Shown here: in pieces, positions 11,101 through 23,900 of the stretch
How the letters are laid out: the number at the start of each line of letters is the position of its first letter
How positions within the stretch are numbered: position 1 is the first letter of the stretch
Assembly (NCBI RefSeq): GCF_964204645.1
Contig: NC_134036.1
Location: forward strand, 3,582,001-3,646,000
DNA: 64,000 bases
Reading direction: 5' to 3'
Source of the DNA: Tubulanus polymorphus
Taxonomy: Eukaryota; Nemertea; Palaeonemertea; Tubulaniformes; Tubulanidae
Notes under the pieces: generated by a model
Database searches by the model: none
The model's input: only the letters and a program-made list of their open reading frames with translations
Told to the model about the DNA's origin: nothing
Position numbers and translations under genes: made by a program

Positions 11101-13500
11101 GAGATCGGGGCCAACGTGACATCTTTCCTTTATCGCGAACAACGACGAACTTTCGATCGATGATAGAAACATTTTATCAAGAATACACGAGCTCTTTAAG
11201 AAATTAGGCCTTTTCAATTTGACAGCGGGTAACAGGCTAAAGGCTACTCATTTCTGCTGAGCTCGATGGTTGACCCGCCTATTTACCCTACATTACTTAT
11301 TAGGCCTACAAAATCATGATCAAGCTAACAATAACAGACCCGGCAGCTATATAGATAAGAACTGATTATAAATTTCATTTCAGTTTACAAAATGACCCCC
11401 GGCCGATTAGGAGAAACAAGGTATCTTTTTTAGCTTATTGAAAAATACAATAAACATCTTAAAGCTAGTGATAGATGTTTACAGGCCTACTGTTTTGAGA
11501 ATAGTCCCATAGTCTCGACCTCCTCGCTCGATAAACATATTCCTACATATCCTGATGTCTAGATGGCATCCGAGCAATTCCCTTTATCTATATATATATA
11601 TATATATATAATGCAGATAGAATATCTCCAAGCTACAAAAAAGTGTCGTTTCATCCCTTGCGCAATCGCGCGCACTGACAATATAATAGGCCACGTAAAT
11701 TGTATAGCCACGATTTATACAAATACCTTAACACAATGTTCAGCGTAATCACGCAATAGTCGTTCGAATATATACCCGATTGATGTAAAAAAAAAACCGC
11801 GGTCTATATACTCTCAATGTCACGTCGTCATATATGTACATTCATAGTAATACAATCTCGCATATTGGTAACCGTATATACTTACTATATACATATACGC
11901 GTGTAACAGCTTTTGAACGTTGGGTTAAATGGATGAGAGCAGCTTGAACTGGTCTATATTATAGCTATTTATCGATAGGTTGTCCTTTAGCGCGCGCGGG
12001 ACCATTAACAACTAACTGCGCATCCGATTCCCCGATCAAATACGTACGATTCGATCCAATTGACGAATAGAACTGTCTCATGGGTCGGCGTGGATCAAAA
12101 GGCTGTAACATTAGTTTCTTCGACGCGTTAACAAGCCATTGTGCAAGTGTGGGTCAGTGAGCCTAACCCTATGCAGAAAATCCCCGACAATAATGACGAA
12201 AAAATTAAGTAAGAATAGATATAGGCCTAATTCCGGCGTAGCAAAGTCACTGGAACATTTTATAATGTTATCTAACGAATTGTCTTTGACGGAAATCTCG
12301 GGATGCGGGCCGAGTGGGTCTGCTCGCAACGCACCACCCCGTACGGGCCTCGTAGACAGAAAGATATTTTTTGCCTTGGAGAAAAGAAAGTGTGAATTAT
12401 GAAATTACCGATCAATTATCAGCCGGTACTCAAAGCAAGACCACAAGAGACCACCAATCAGAAATTAGGAAAACCACGGAAAACCAGATATAGAATACAA
12501 TGGAAATTATCAAAAAGGCTTAAAAAGTAATAATTGATGATAGCCTATTATCTAAAACACTGACACTAGGCCTAGAAACTGCCGGAATAAATTGCTATGT
12601 CGTAAAAAGCAAACGGGCAGTTTCTAATAATTGAGATTGTATACCCAGATGGATACTAATTACATTCAATTTACTTACTTGAATTGCTTCTCAGTTTTTC
12701 TTGGATTCTATTCGCATATTCATCCAGCAAATTGATTTTTATTGTGTTTTCCTGAGGCACTAGTCGCGTATTCAGCCAGCAAATTGATCTTTATCGCGCT
12801 GGATCGATTCGATTAGGGGTATCTAGTACTATTTTTCTTTGTTTTGTAGTTTATTCAACGGTTTTGTGTAGTTCATTACATAAAATTCGACATTTTCTTT
12901 GACTTTGTGTTTTTCTTTTAGATTTTGAATGATTTTATGTGTAAGGCGCCTTGCTTGCAATTTTCGGGGTTAGTTCGGATTTGAAGAAACAATTATATGG
13001 AGATGGAATATCCGCGCGAGGGTGGTTAAATAGTGTTAGCACTTGTAAAATGGCTAAAATTTCAGCGCCGCAACATCTAGAATTTGTTTCTTTTTTTTAT
13101 TATGTTGATAATTTTCGTTTTAAACGGCCCCGCGCGTTAGCGTCATTCGAGGCGCGCATTTTTGCTCCGCGGCCTTGAGACGTGCACAAATTGACTAAAT
13201 AAATATCTGAATTTTTTTCCGAAATAAAGTTTATTTCTTACAACTGAAAAACTAACTTAAATGATAAAAGAAAAATATGAAAGGAATATACAACAGATTA
13301 CGGAACGCGAGGAAAAAGAAGGAAAAAGTGGCAACTAAAACAAATTCAATTATATTTTATTTCAATTTTTTGTTAACAAAACAAAGAAAACTAAAAATTG
13401 ATAATAGTTACTTAATTGAAGTAGATTACGAGATCAAAAGTTATGAGAAATAAAGAATGGGGATTATCTGATAATTTAAGTGGCGACACCTATAAACACT
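8138..13500. other. Long AT-rich interval without a supported gene
   Basis: No exon could be supported. Contents seen: a short (AATC)n run near 10561-10581, a (TA)n run at about 11590-11610, one copy of a dispersed repeat (family H, about 11300-11425), and a partial direct duplication near 12718-12800 (CAGCAAATTGATTTTTAT and CAGCAAATTGATCTTTAT). Open frames at 9207-9398 and 12139-12402 have no splice or motif support. Confidence 0.55.
11300..11425 (+). repeat. Dispersed repeat, family H
   Basis: Contains ACAGACCCGGCAGCTATA, a degenerate middle, then GACCCCCGGCCGATTAGGAG and CAAGGTATC. A second plus-strand copy is at about 42188-42300, and a reverse-complement copy at about 36358-36455. Three copies of one order in two orientations mark it as interspersed. 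Confidence 0.6.
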
Positions 13501-13501
13501 C

Positions 13502-13511
13502 GTCACATGAC
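13502..13511. promoter_or_regulatory. M-box/CLEAR-like E-box upstream of ARL8
   Basis: GTCACATGAC lies 128 bases before the ARL8 ATG. It contains TCACATGA, the reverse complement of the MITF/TFE M-box TCATGTGA, and differs by one base from the lysosomal CLEAR palindrome GTCACGTGAC. An ETS-like CTTCCTG follows at about 13524. Since ARL8 is a lysosomal protein, MiT/TFE control is plausible but inferred. Confidence 0.4.
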
Positions 13512-13638
13512 ACATCATATTCACTTCCTGGTTCTTTTTCACTGACTAATTCACTTCAAGTCGTCATTAATTCGGGCCGATTTTAGCTTCGAATTTGGCC
13601 CTTAAATCGTCAACGGAAAACCAGGAGCCACCGCCAAG

Positions 13639-14196
13639 ATGATATCGTTCTTCCAACGAATCCTCGACTGGATCAAGAGCCTTTTCTGGAAAGAAGAGAT
13701 GGAACTGACGCTGGTCGGGCTGCAGTACTCCGGTAAGACCACCTTCGTCAACGTGATCGCGTCCGGTCAGTTCAGCGAGGACATGATACCGACCGTCGGC
13801 TTCAACATGCGCAAAATCATGAAGGGCAACGTGACGATCAAACTGTGGGACATCGGCGGCCAGCCGCGTTTCCGCAGCATGTGGGAGCGTTACTGTCGCG
13901 GCGTCAACGCGATCGTCTACATGGTCGACGCCGCCGACCACGACAAGATCGAGGCGTCGCGCAACGAGCTTCACAGTCTGCTCGACAAGCCGCAGCTGCA
14001 AGGCATTCCGATTCTCGTTCTCGGCAACAAGCGCGACCTGCCGAACGCGTTGGACGAGAAAGAGCTGATCGAACGCATGAACTTGTCGGCGATTCAAGAC
14101 CGCGAGATCTGTTGCTACTCGATCTCGTGCAAGGAGAAGGACAACATCGATATAACGCTACAATGGTTGATCCAGCACTCGAAATCCGGACGATGA
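13639..14196 (+). CDS. ARL8: ARL8 small GTPase (lysosome positioning)
   Basis: A single uninterrupted frame encodes 185 residues, one short of vertebrate ARL8A/B. The N-terminus ([20 protein letters not shown]) is the amphipathic helix that anchors ARL8 to lysosomal membranes, without the Gly2 myristoylation site of ARFs. GTP-binding motifs are present: GLQYSGKT (27-34), WDIGGQ and GNKRDL. The C-terminus [19 protein letters not shown] is a family signature. Known function: in its GTP form ARL8 recruits SKIP/kinesin-1 and HOPS to move and fuse lysosomes and synaptic-vesicle precursors. Codons are strongly biased to C/G, unlike the AT-rich flanks. The absence of introns stands out beside the heavily split neighbours and could mean an old retrocopy or lineage-specific intron loss. 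The start is fixed by the first in-frame ATG after GCCACCGCCAAG. Confidence 0.97.
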   Translation: MISFFQRILDWIKSLFWKEEMELTLVGLQYSGKTTFVNVIASGQFSEDMIPTVGFNMRKIMKGNVTIKLWDIGGQPRFRSMWERYCRGVNAIVYMVDAADHDKIEASRNELHSLLDKPQLQGIPILVLGNKRDLPNALDEKELIERMNLSAIQDREICCYSISCKEKDNIDITLQWLIQHSKSGR

Positions 14197-15112
14197 ACGC
14201 CGAGTTTAGAGCGCGAAATTATATTTACGAACGAATAGGCTGTCGAACGATTTGAGAAGAATGATTCGTTACTACGCGATTAAAAACTGAGTGATTTTAG
14301 TAAATTTGTTTCATATATTCCGTACGTATTTCTCTCTTTTTCTCTGTACATTCGACGAACGATCGAATTTCGAAACGCGCGAAAATACGTCGCTTTTTTT
14401 TTCAGCGTAAATATCGTTCGCGTTGAGAAATTTATCGCGAACGCGTTCCGGCGCGATTTTCTCTTTAGGCAGGTTTCGATTGCGACCGTATTCCGATTTG
14501 CGAATAGCTATTCCGGATTAAGAACTCTCTATCGGCCGCTTCTATCAGGTTTACGCAGATTACGCTTATCCGGAATAGGAAGAGCGTGTTCTGTTTGAAA
14601 GAAGATAATTCAGGAATCGGTAGAGACTAATGGAAACCCGCCTGAGACTTTCTAAAAGACGGTCGCTGAAAATCGTATTTTTCGTGGGAACTGTGAATGT
14701 CGAATTTCACGATAATCCAGATTAAGCGTCGATGATGATGATGATATCGACGATATATACTTTTTTACTCGCTTTGCCCGGCGTGCTTCGGTCATTACAC
14801 TTCAAGAACTTAAATACATGTAGTTATATTAGATAGATAGAACATTGACAACTTGTTCGAAGAACTATTAACGTTTAAGCTTGTGTGCGCGCGTGTGAAT
14901 TGCTTAAAATCGAAACCTCGAAAGATTATTTAAAGTAAGAAGATTAAGAAATGAGCGCGCGCGACCGACTCTAGTCAAAACTGGTTAAAAGCTTGCCCCT
15001 CATGTGAAAGCCTTGGTGGTTTATAACCATCGGATCTAAGTGTGTCTTCCTTCGCCTGGATTTGATGGCATCACAAGACTGTCAGTAGATGTATGAAACC
15101 TGCCATTCCCCA

Positions 15113-15235
15113 GGGCCCAGTAACACAGTCGTCACTTCAGTCGAAAAGTCGTCTTAGATATCAAGATTGGCTTTTTAGAACTAAGTTAGTATTAGACTCG
15201 TCTTAAATCTTAGCTATGACTGTGCAACTGGCCCC
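15113..15235. repeat. Hairpin MITE-like repeat, family A
   Basis: Begins GGGCCCAGTAACACAGTCGT and ends GACTGTGCAACTGGCCCC, near-reverse-complement ends with GTCTTA/TTAGAC motifs inside. A related truncated copy starts at 15534 with GGGCCAGTTGCATAGC and fades out near 15660. Confidence 0.65.
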
Positions 15236-16035
15236 TGGCCTAGTTGTGCCGGCTTCGATTTAAGATCAGTCTTTGGCTATTTAATTGGAATGGCCTTATT
15301 TCCATTTTATTTCTATAGCCAATCTAAGAACTCGAGATCAGTCTTAAGATTGGGCTTAAACACTACTTTTGGACGTGCAATCGGGCCCTGGAGCCATTTT
15401 CATATTTTGCTAGATTTGATTCAAGAGATTGGCTTTTTGAAAATAACTAGTTTAACTCTCAGATCAAATCCAACCCAGATCTCTAAGTCTATTTAACCGG
15501 GTCCCAGTTTCACAGCTGTGAGTCATGAGTCATGGGCCAGTTGCATAGCTGTAACTCAAGTCCACAAGTGGTCTTGGATCTTAAGACAAGTTTTAGGTTT
15601 TTTAGATTGGCTATGTAGAGCTGAGTTGGTCTTGGGCTGGGCTCTAAAGCCATTACTGCGGGATTTGTGTCGGGGTTTCATGTTGTGGCAAGGTCTCTCG
15701 AACGCTATCAGGTTCCTGTCTGTATTGAGGGAGTATGGATTGGTGCACCATCAGTACTGAACGGACATTAAAGACTTAAATGATAATAGTAATTATAATT
15801 AGTATTACAGTAAGATTGTATGTGGGTTTCTGTCGGGGCTCGTAAAAAAAATCGTTCCTCATAGTGAAATAATGACGACGGAAGCAATGATGACATGTAG
15901 TAATAATAGAGATTCTAAGTTCAAATATTTAAAGAGAATTAAAATATGTTTAAAATGCTATCGATAATGAAAAAAAAAGAATTGTCTCTTTCATTCGGGG
16001 CCAAATATGTCCGGTTCGAGAAATTCCAGGACCAA

Positions 16036-16154
16036 GGGCCGGTTCCATAGTCATTGCTTAGTCTTAAGACTATCTTAGTTCGATAGCCACTCTAATGAAT
16101 TTTAAGATCTATGACCACTTTTGGACATAAGTCTCGACTAATGGAACTGGTCCC
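16036..16154. repeat. Hairpin MITE-like repeat, family A
   Basis: Begins GGGCCGGTTCCATAGTCAT and ends GACTAATGGAACTGGTCCC. It abuts or overlaps the family C copy that starts at 16150, sharing the GGTCCCAG junction. Confidence 0.65.
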
Positions 16155-16288
16155 AGTTGCTCAAAATTTGTTAAAGAGTTAACAGGTGGACAAAATACAA
16201 CGGTTCTAGTGGTAAAAATATAGTACTTGTAGTAATATCAGTTGTCACTTTCAGTTAACTATATAACCAACTTTTGAGCAACTGGCCT
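16150..16288. repeat. Hairpin MITE-like repeat, family C
   Basis: Begins GTCCCAGTTGCTCAAAA and ends CAACTTTTGAGCAACTGGCC, complementary ends. Family C differs from A by the CTCAAAAnTTGGTTA end motif. Other copies: 21091-21213, 21805-21934, 30834-30960 and 31101-31229. Confidence 0.65.
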
Positions 16289-17690
16289 TTGTTGAAAAAC
16301 TGTCAAGTAGAAATCTTTTTCTACATTTCCAAGCATAGATGGAATTCAGATGATGGAAGATCAAACTGTCGGACGGAATAATCTGATCGGGATCGTGAGA
16401 TGAAGCAATCTGCATCACTCCGATATTGTATACATTGATCAAAGCTGCATAATGTTAGCTCGTCGCTCGACGACGAGTTCATGACAAGTTATTCAAGTAA
16501 TTTTTGAGTCGAAAATCTGAACTGAAAAATGCGGTAGCTGAAATTTTATTATCGGCACGCTTTCCAAAAAGTGGCGTTCTTTCACACTACGATAGTGAAT
16601 ATGAGAAAGGGTGCAGATTGATTCCGAGCTTTTTATTTAAGCGAATGTTGTGTCGATACTTGTTCGATTAGCTATAAGTGATTCTTATTCGTAATGTCTA
16701 TAACTTATATATATATATATATATAATGTGTATAATATTGTAATAATGATTGGCTCAGTGTGTGTGTTAGGAGTTGAATAATATTTAATTTGATGAAATA
16801 TATGTACGTATTTGTTCTTTATCACGGCCACTTCGAAAAATAGAAATACTTATTATAAAATCAAGTCTTTTTGTAATTCACTGTGGTCGGGGGATTTCTC
16901 TAACATGGTAAATTCTTTTGTCGATTTTTTAGTACTTTGGAAATCATCAGCTGAAAAATTAGTTTTTTTTTTTTTCACGAATCCAATGGGTGTCTGGACT
17001 GGAGGTATTTGCTGATGTAGAACCCAACAATGCCGGTTCCGAGCAGCAGTAGAACAGCCTTAGAAAGCAGGATTCGAACCCACGAACCCATTCGAGTGTT
17101 GAAATGCCGTAGTCATAGAAAATATCCGTGTTAATTGTTGTATTATGTGAGATTTGTCAAAGAAATTTGTAAAAGAAAAACAATCAGGAAATTCGATTTG
17201 TCAAAGCAGCCAATAGAATCATGAAGAAACAAAAATATAATCAACCAGCAGATAAATTATTTTTCAGCCCAATTTCACCGTTCAAACATGAAAGGTAAGA
17301 CTTTGTTTTTCAAACGGTAGTAGTTCCAATAAGCCTAAAAAAGAAGTTATGACGAAACTCCCCAAAACGACGAGTACACCGTCGGGATTTGATCAGCACT
17401 AGCAGAGAAAAAATAAGCTGAAATTCAATCGATATTTGTTTTGAAAGTCCAACGTAATTTCTAATTGGTTGTTTCTGTAGTGTAGTAGTAACCCTATTAC
17501 AATTCTTTGGAATAATCTAACTTCGCGCCTGTAGTAAAAGAACACCGTCCAGTCTACTTACTAATAGTAAGTGAACTTTCTTTGTTTTTGTAGCCTAAAA
17601 TCTTAATTGTAAACTGTCCTGAGATGTGGTGTTGTAGTGCAGTCTATAAATCAGTTTTACTATAATGATTATAAGTCTGAATGTCTCGAA

Positions 17691-17960
17691 TTTTGAATCG
17701 ATTGCGATTGGTTGAATCCGGCGATCTCGCTGAATAAAGTACTAATTGAATTGCATTGGCTTGGATCTATTCGATCAGTTGCAACATTGACTAATTGTGT
17801 AATTCGGCCGCTGATTGGCTGAATCGTCGCTTTTGTTACCGCGACGTTCAAAAGTACATTTAGTGTGAAAACAGTAGAAGATTTTCCGTCGATCAAACTC
17901 TAAAAACAGCTCCAAATATTCGTTCGAAGAGGCTCGGAACAGCGTGACTGTGAAGCGATA
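17691..17960 (+). promoter_or_regulatory. KIF23 promoter region with CCAAT boxes and a CHR-like site
   Basis: Three inverted CCAAT boxes (ATTGG) lie at 17707-17711, 17755-17759 and 17814-17818. A TTCAAA (reverse complement TTTGAA, the cell-cycle homology region) lies at 17847-17852, 33 bases after the last CCAAT and about 110 bases before the ATG. CCAAT boxes spaced about 30-35 bases from a CHR mark promoters of G2/M genes controlled by NF-Y and the MuvB complexes, which fits a cytokinesis kinesin. Motif-based inference only. Confidence 0.4.
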
Positions 17961-20900
17961 ATGAAGCCTCCTCAACAGTATGTAATGATAGACGCAGGAA
18001 TAGACTTGACATCTCTCAAAGAGAGATAAATTAAAAAGAATTTCCCGATGATGCTTAATTTATTTTTAGTTTAGAGGCCACAACAATTCAAATGTCAATA
18101 CTTAAACCTGAACTTGAAGTTTTAGATGTTTGGGTCCTCTCGGGTCTGTTTATGATTCCGAATTTTGTAGCTTCACTTATTTTATGCGGCATGCGTGGCT
18201 CTAGGCCTAAATGTTAGTAAAAATGTTTTTAAATACCAATCAAATCATGCTAATCAATTTAGTAATTTTGAGAATTCTTGGCAAAAATCTTCAACATGAT
18301 GAAGTTGGCCAGTAAGGTAGAAACAAGAAACTAGAAATCTTTCTTATCAATCGACTTGAGTTAAGCCTAACTGCGCCGGCCAAGTTGGCGTGTATGATTG
18401 GTGCAAGGAGTGTGTGTCAGTTGACACTATGTTTTGTACTGGAATGGATATATGGATTGGTCGATATGTTGTTCTGTTCCAGAATCGTTAACCGTTTTTG
18501 GGAAGAAAGACTTCCTTCCTATCTCTTCGGTTGGCGTACTTTCCTTGTTCTGTTGCAGCAAATTAAAACGAATTCTAATGGTTCGTTAGATAGTCATGAA
18601 AGAAATTTACGAAGATTGACAAGTCTAAAAAGACTGTGTAAACGTGTTTTAGGCCTACTGTGAAAACTGACATGTTGATGCTACGTAGGCAACCGATTTT
18701 TTAAATAGTTCAGACTTATTATGTAAATTTTGACCGTGCGGCTTCTTGACCTACACCCCCATGCCCCAATTATGCTCTATTTTATTTGCTTTCTATCGAC
18801 CACCAACTGATAGGCTAAGCCTTACTATAATAATAGGATCTGAAATGGGTCCCGAGAAAGGGTTCTTCAAATGAAAGAGGGCTTGGGCCAATTATTGAAT
18901 TTTGAATTATTATTATCGCAGGTTTTCTTCATGATCACTTCTCTCTTTCGTCTCTAGGCGTGGTAAAACACCGAGGAAAACTCCAAGTAGAAAACAAACA
19001 TTCAAAGAAACAGATCCCGTCGAGGTAAGTTCAGATATTGTTGTGTAAGCCTACCATAGAAATCTGTCCAACTTGAGAGTGATATTTGAGTTGGATCATA
19101 CGGTAGACTCCGCTCAAGTCTGATCTGTGAGAATTCAATGTCTCTGTCGATATTTACTCGATATATACAACTACGTCTTTATAGTACGAGAACACCGTTT
19201 ATTCTGCCTAATCCTGCCAACCCCGGTGAGTGTTGGAGCATGGAAAATATATAAAAGTTAATCTACCGTTTCAATGACTAAATCATATCTCCAACAGTCT
19301 CTCTAAAATTACTCTAAATGTTATTTTTTGTTGATAAAACGCATAAATTTTGGTCAATTTTAACCTTAAAAATTTGTAAACAAGAATGATATCTGCATTG
19401 GCACCAAGTTTAAGTTCGAATCCGTAATTTACACTCCCATCATGCACCATGAAAAGCCGCCATATTTGTTATGTTGCTTCACTTCAACTGTTTTTTGAGG
19501 CGACTAGTCAAAAGTTTTGAGCTACTACGATAGTCAAAAGCTACTTAGGATTACAAATGTATGCACAATCAATAGTTAACTTCCATCTAATTACAGAACA
19601 GTCAGTTTGAGGTAAATTTATGGTGTTTTAAGGGGTGAAATAGCTCAAAGCCTCGTCCCTCAAAATGAGGGACGAAAATTAACCTTATATGAGCACTTTC
19701 GCCCTAGACGTTGTTTCAGGAACAACGGCTAGGTACTAGACTAGATGTTACAGAGACTCCGCTCAAGTCAGATCTTTTGACCTGAGAGTGATATCTGAGT
19801 TTGATGGGACTGTAGACTCTGCTCTAAAGTCAGATATTTTTTGCACTTTTCAGAAAGTACTTGAATTGAAATACGATCTTGATAATTAGTTTCTATATTT
19901 TGCAGGTATATTGTCGGATCCGCCCGTTGGACAGTTCTTCCGTAGAGAAATGCGTCCGGCCGATCAACGCCACTACGTTGCAAATCTCACCACCAGAGGT
20001 CAGTACAGTCTCTTCGAAACACAGGCTCATGCGGGAAGTGGTTCTATTAATTACTTTCCAGTACGGACTTTCGTTCGTCATTGAGCTTATCCTAGCATAA
20101 CCAAGCTTTCGCCTATGCTATAGCAAGATTCAAAATCTACCTTTTACGTTTCTGTTTTTCTGGCCTTTTGTTGTCCTTCTGTTTGCGGCTGTCCATCTCA
20201 TGTCTACGCACCCCCAGATGATACGCTGTCTGTTCTGTCCAAGTCGTCAATGAACTGAAACTGAGTTTTTACCTTACCCCTGCAAACTTGCGTCACATCT
20301 CATAGCATGGCTTCTTTCTTTCTAATTTAGTCGTCGGTGGGCTTCAGGAATGGAAATCTCAAACAGGTAATTGTTGTTAGAATTCATAATTCATAAAATT
20401 GAATGAGCCCCTCGTGCAGTGTAGTCACTCAGGCGGCCACCCCTTATTGTTTTTTGCATCTACCCCTCTGAAAATCAGCCACCTCTTATAAAATATCAAT
20501 CTACTGCCTCTACTTGTGGTGGATGTCAATATTCAATCAATGCTGATATTGCCTGGAAATATATTGAGCTGTCTGAAAAAGAAGATTTCACCTAAATTAA
20601 GCTTAAATTTCCATTTTTTTGGGGGGGAATCGAAAGCCTAGTTGCTAGTTCAGCAGCCACGATTTCATACACTCCAGCATATGGAGAACACTTACCTAGT
20701 AGTAGTAGTTAAGGGTGTGTGTCATATTAATTCATGTGTTGTTTCAGGTGCAATACACGTTCAAACTATTGTTCGACGAAGACACATCTCAGAAAGCTGT
20801 ATTCGATCAGATCGCTTATCCGCTCGTATCGGACCTGTTGCACAATCGAAATGGTGAGAAATTCAGCAACAATCTGCCTTTACCATTAACCCTGCTTTAC

Positions 20901-23900
20901 TCAGTAACGGCATATTTGGGGGGGTAGATATTTCTGAGTTGACCAATCTTTCTTAGAGTAGTACTGTCTGTTAAGTCTAATTTGGGGTTCAGGACCCAGT
21001 TCAACAGTTGTGAGTTAGAGTTAAAATTAGTTCATTTTCAATGAGTTACCACGGGGTCAAATTTTAACTCAGAACTGTGGAACTGGACCCAGGTGCTCAA
21101 AAGTCCGTTGAAGATAACTGGCAGATAATGTCATAGTAACGGCGAACTTTTAATTGTGACTATGTCAACTATCCACTGGTTAACTCTACTCAACTTTTAA
21201 GCAACTGGTCCCAGGGATATCAGGGTATTTTGTCGGGGAATTGACTTTGTGGTGTCTATCTAGATGTTGTTCTTGCTGGTGAAGAGTAGCACGAAGAACC
21301 TCTTTAGAAGACACCGCCCTCACTAGGGGCATCATATATTTCAATTCAATCAGGGAATTTTAGACTCCTCCGATCTGTAAGAATCCCGCGAATTCGATCT
21401 AGATTTTTTGTACATATTCTTTCTGTCATTTCTTTAGGGTTGTTATTTGCGTACGGTATCACGTCGTCTGGTAAAACCCATACGATGACCGGCACGCCGC
21501 TTGAACAGGGAATACTGCCGCGTACGTTAGATGTGATATTCAACAGTATCGGCGACGTCCTCGCCAAGAAATACGTGAGTAATGAATTTATTCATCTTTA
21601 TAAATGAGCTTTGAACTCTCCTTTTTTTGACCCCAGGACCCAGTTCCACAGTTGAGAGTTTGAGTTAACTCTGAGTTAATACTAGTTCATTTTGAATGAG
21701 TTATCTCTGAGTTTAATCTTAACTCAGAACTGTGGAACTGGACCCAGAATCCTTGCTTTATGCTTCAAAAATGTGGATAAAGATTTCTACTACTGTCTTT
21801 CTAAGGCCAGTTGCTCAAAAATTGGTCGGTTAACTACGACAATTGAAATCACTACAAGAACCATATTGTTATCACTGGAACCATTGTATTTTGTCCAACT
21901 GTTAAGTGTTACAAATTTTGAGCAACTGTGTCCAGGGGTCAGTTGCATAGTCATGGCTTAGACTTAAGACCAGTCTAAGACCAAATTAGTTCTATGGTCA
22001 ATCTAATAACTTGAGACCAGTCTTAAGATTTAAGACCACTTTTGGACTTAAGTCATGACTGTGCAACTGGCCCCAGTTCCATAGTAATTCCTGTCAATTA
22101 CCGGTATGATGTCAGCTCGTTGGTTTTTCGGTTGAATTACAAGTATCATTTTTGTTGTTGCTTTCGTTTCGCAGGTTTTCAAACCGGACAAAATGAATTC
22201 GTTCGACATCCAAGCCGAAGCCGACGCGATGATCGAACGCCAGCGTAAAGACCTCATGCCGAAATTGATGACTCCGAAAACGCCGGGAGGAAACACGAGG
22301 TGATTGGGCTGGTTCGTGGGGTGTGGTCCCTACGACTCCTTGATTCCTTTTAAACAGAAAATGCATTTGAAGGGCTTTGAAACTCCTTTGATTTGAATGA
22401 AATACCTGAAACACCTTTAAGACTCCTTTAATTTTGAGAAAGTGGTGATTAGATACTTTAAAAGATATACATAGGCTACGCCTTAATCAGTAAAGTTGGA
22501 AGCAGGATCTTTTTTTTTTACCTTAATTAGACGGTAACCAAATTAGAAACCAAGTTTAGTGTGCCGAGGATAGAAATTTGCTTTTAAATCCACCAGATTA
22601 CCGGTTGAATGACTCAACGGTACCGATTTAGGAGTGTACAGTAATTGGGATATGAAAGTGATGATGCAGACACTTCCTCAAAATTTGAAACTCCTTATAT
22701 CCAGGGGAATTACTGACCTGTAGGGACCCTGTTGGTGCAGATTTGCTAATTTCTAAATGGGTTTTCAATATGTTTCTTTATTCGAACAGGGGTGATTTCC
22801 TGGACGGCGAGCGAGTTCGTGAGACGGCGTTCGTCGACGGTATCGATGAAGACAGCAGCTACGCGGTGTTTGTTTCCTACGTCGAGATTTACAACGACTA
22901 CGCGTTTGATTTATTAGAAGATTTGCCGTACGATCCGATCACCGGATACAAGTAAGTGCACAGCGATTTATTGGAAGATTTACTGTAGTTTGGTTTCATG
23001 CCAAAAATAGCCAAATTGATTCGTTTTAAGACGGATAATCTTGAGATGCTTCATTGTGAAAGTAGAGGGGCGGGTCTAGGACTGTTTTTGAAGGCAGGGG
23101 AGGCACAACTTGAAATCATGAGCATGGTCGCTGAAGATATGCGCCGTTAGAAGGAATTTGGAAAAAAGAAAATTGCTTCATCAGAAAATTAAGGACGGGT
23201 CTAGGTCTTTTCTAGGACAGGTGGTCAATCCTCTAGAAGGCAGAAGAAAGACGTGAAGAGTTTCCCAAAAGGGGATATGCTCTTGTTTAGTGGGAGAATT
23301 TTTCTGCAAGATACAAATGTTTTTTTTTTTAAATTTTGAAACTTTGATAATTGTCTTGTCATTCGAATAGAGCGCCGCAGTCGAGGAATCTGAGAGAAGA
23401 TCGCAGCGGAAACATGTTCGTGCACTGTTGTACGGAAGTGGAAGTTCGCAGTACGGAAGAGGCGTACGAGGTGTTGCTGAAAGGTCAGTTGAACTTCGCG
23501 ACAAGCTTTGGTAGCAATGCCGACAAAAACTCGGAAAAGTGCTTGATACACCCGGCTGGGTCCTTACAATTCCTTGAAAACTCCTGCTAGATTGAAGATG
23601 CTTTTAAAGGTGCTCAGAACTCCTGGAATTCGAGTTAAACACCTAAATCTCCATTGAAACTCCTTTATTTTGAGAAATAAGCTAAAGATATATTTGTAGT
23701 TGTACATTAGACTACGCCTAAAGCTGAACAGTTGGGACCTGGATTAGTCTTTTCCTAATCAGGCGGTTACCGAATTAGAAAACAAGATTACATAGTGTTA
23801 ATGATAAAAATTTGCTTACAAAACACCAAATTGACGTTTACCGAGACAAACAGTACTGATTTAGGAGGCGTCTAACGTAATTGGGATATGAAAGTGATGC

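Larger units (their letters stand above)
14197..17690. other. ARL8 3' flank and repeat-rich intergenic DNA
   Basis: No further gene is supported. No canonical AATAAA was seen within about 900 bases after ARL8. The interval holds an ATG microsatellite near 14731-14746, several hairpin repeats (15113-15235, 15534-15660, 16036-16154, 16150-16288), a (TA)n run near 16705-16724, and a degenerate minus-strand tRNA-like segment around 17060-17120 that retains GGGTTCGAATCC. Confidence 0.55.

Noticed and set aside
13567-14097. Long minus-strand and frame-shifted open frames across ARL8
   Set aside because: They are shadows of the GC-rich ARL8 coding strand; the ARL8 frame explains the sequence fully.
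18385-18663. 92-codon open frame in KIF23 intron 1
   Set aside because: No splice sites in phase with the flanking exons, no known motif, and the KIF23 N-terminus joins cleanly without it.
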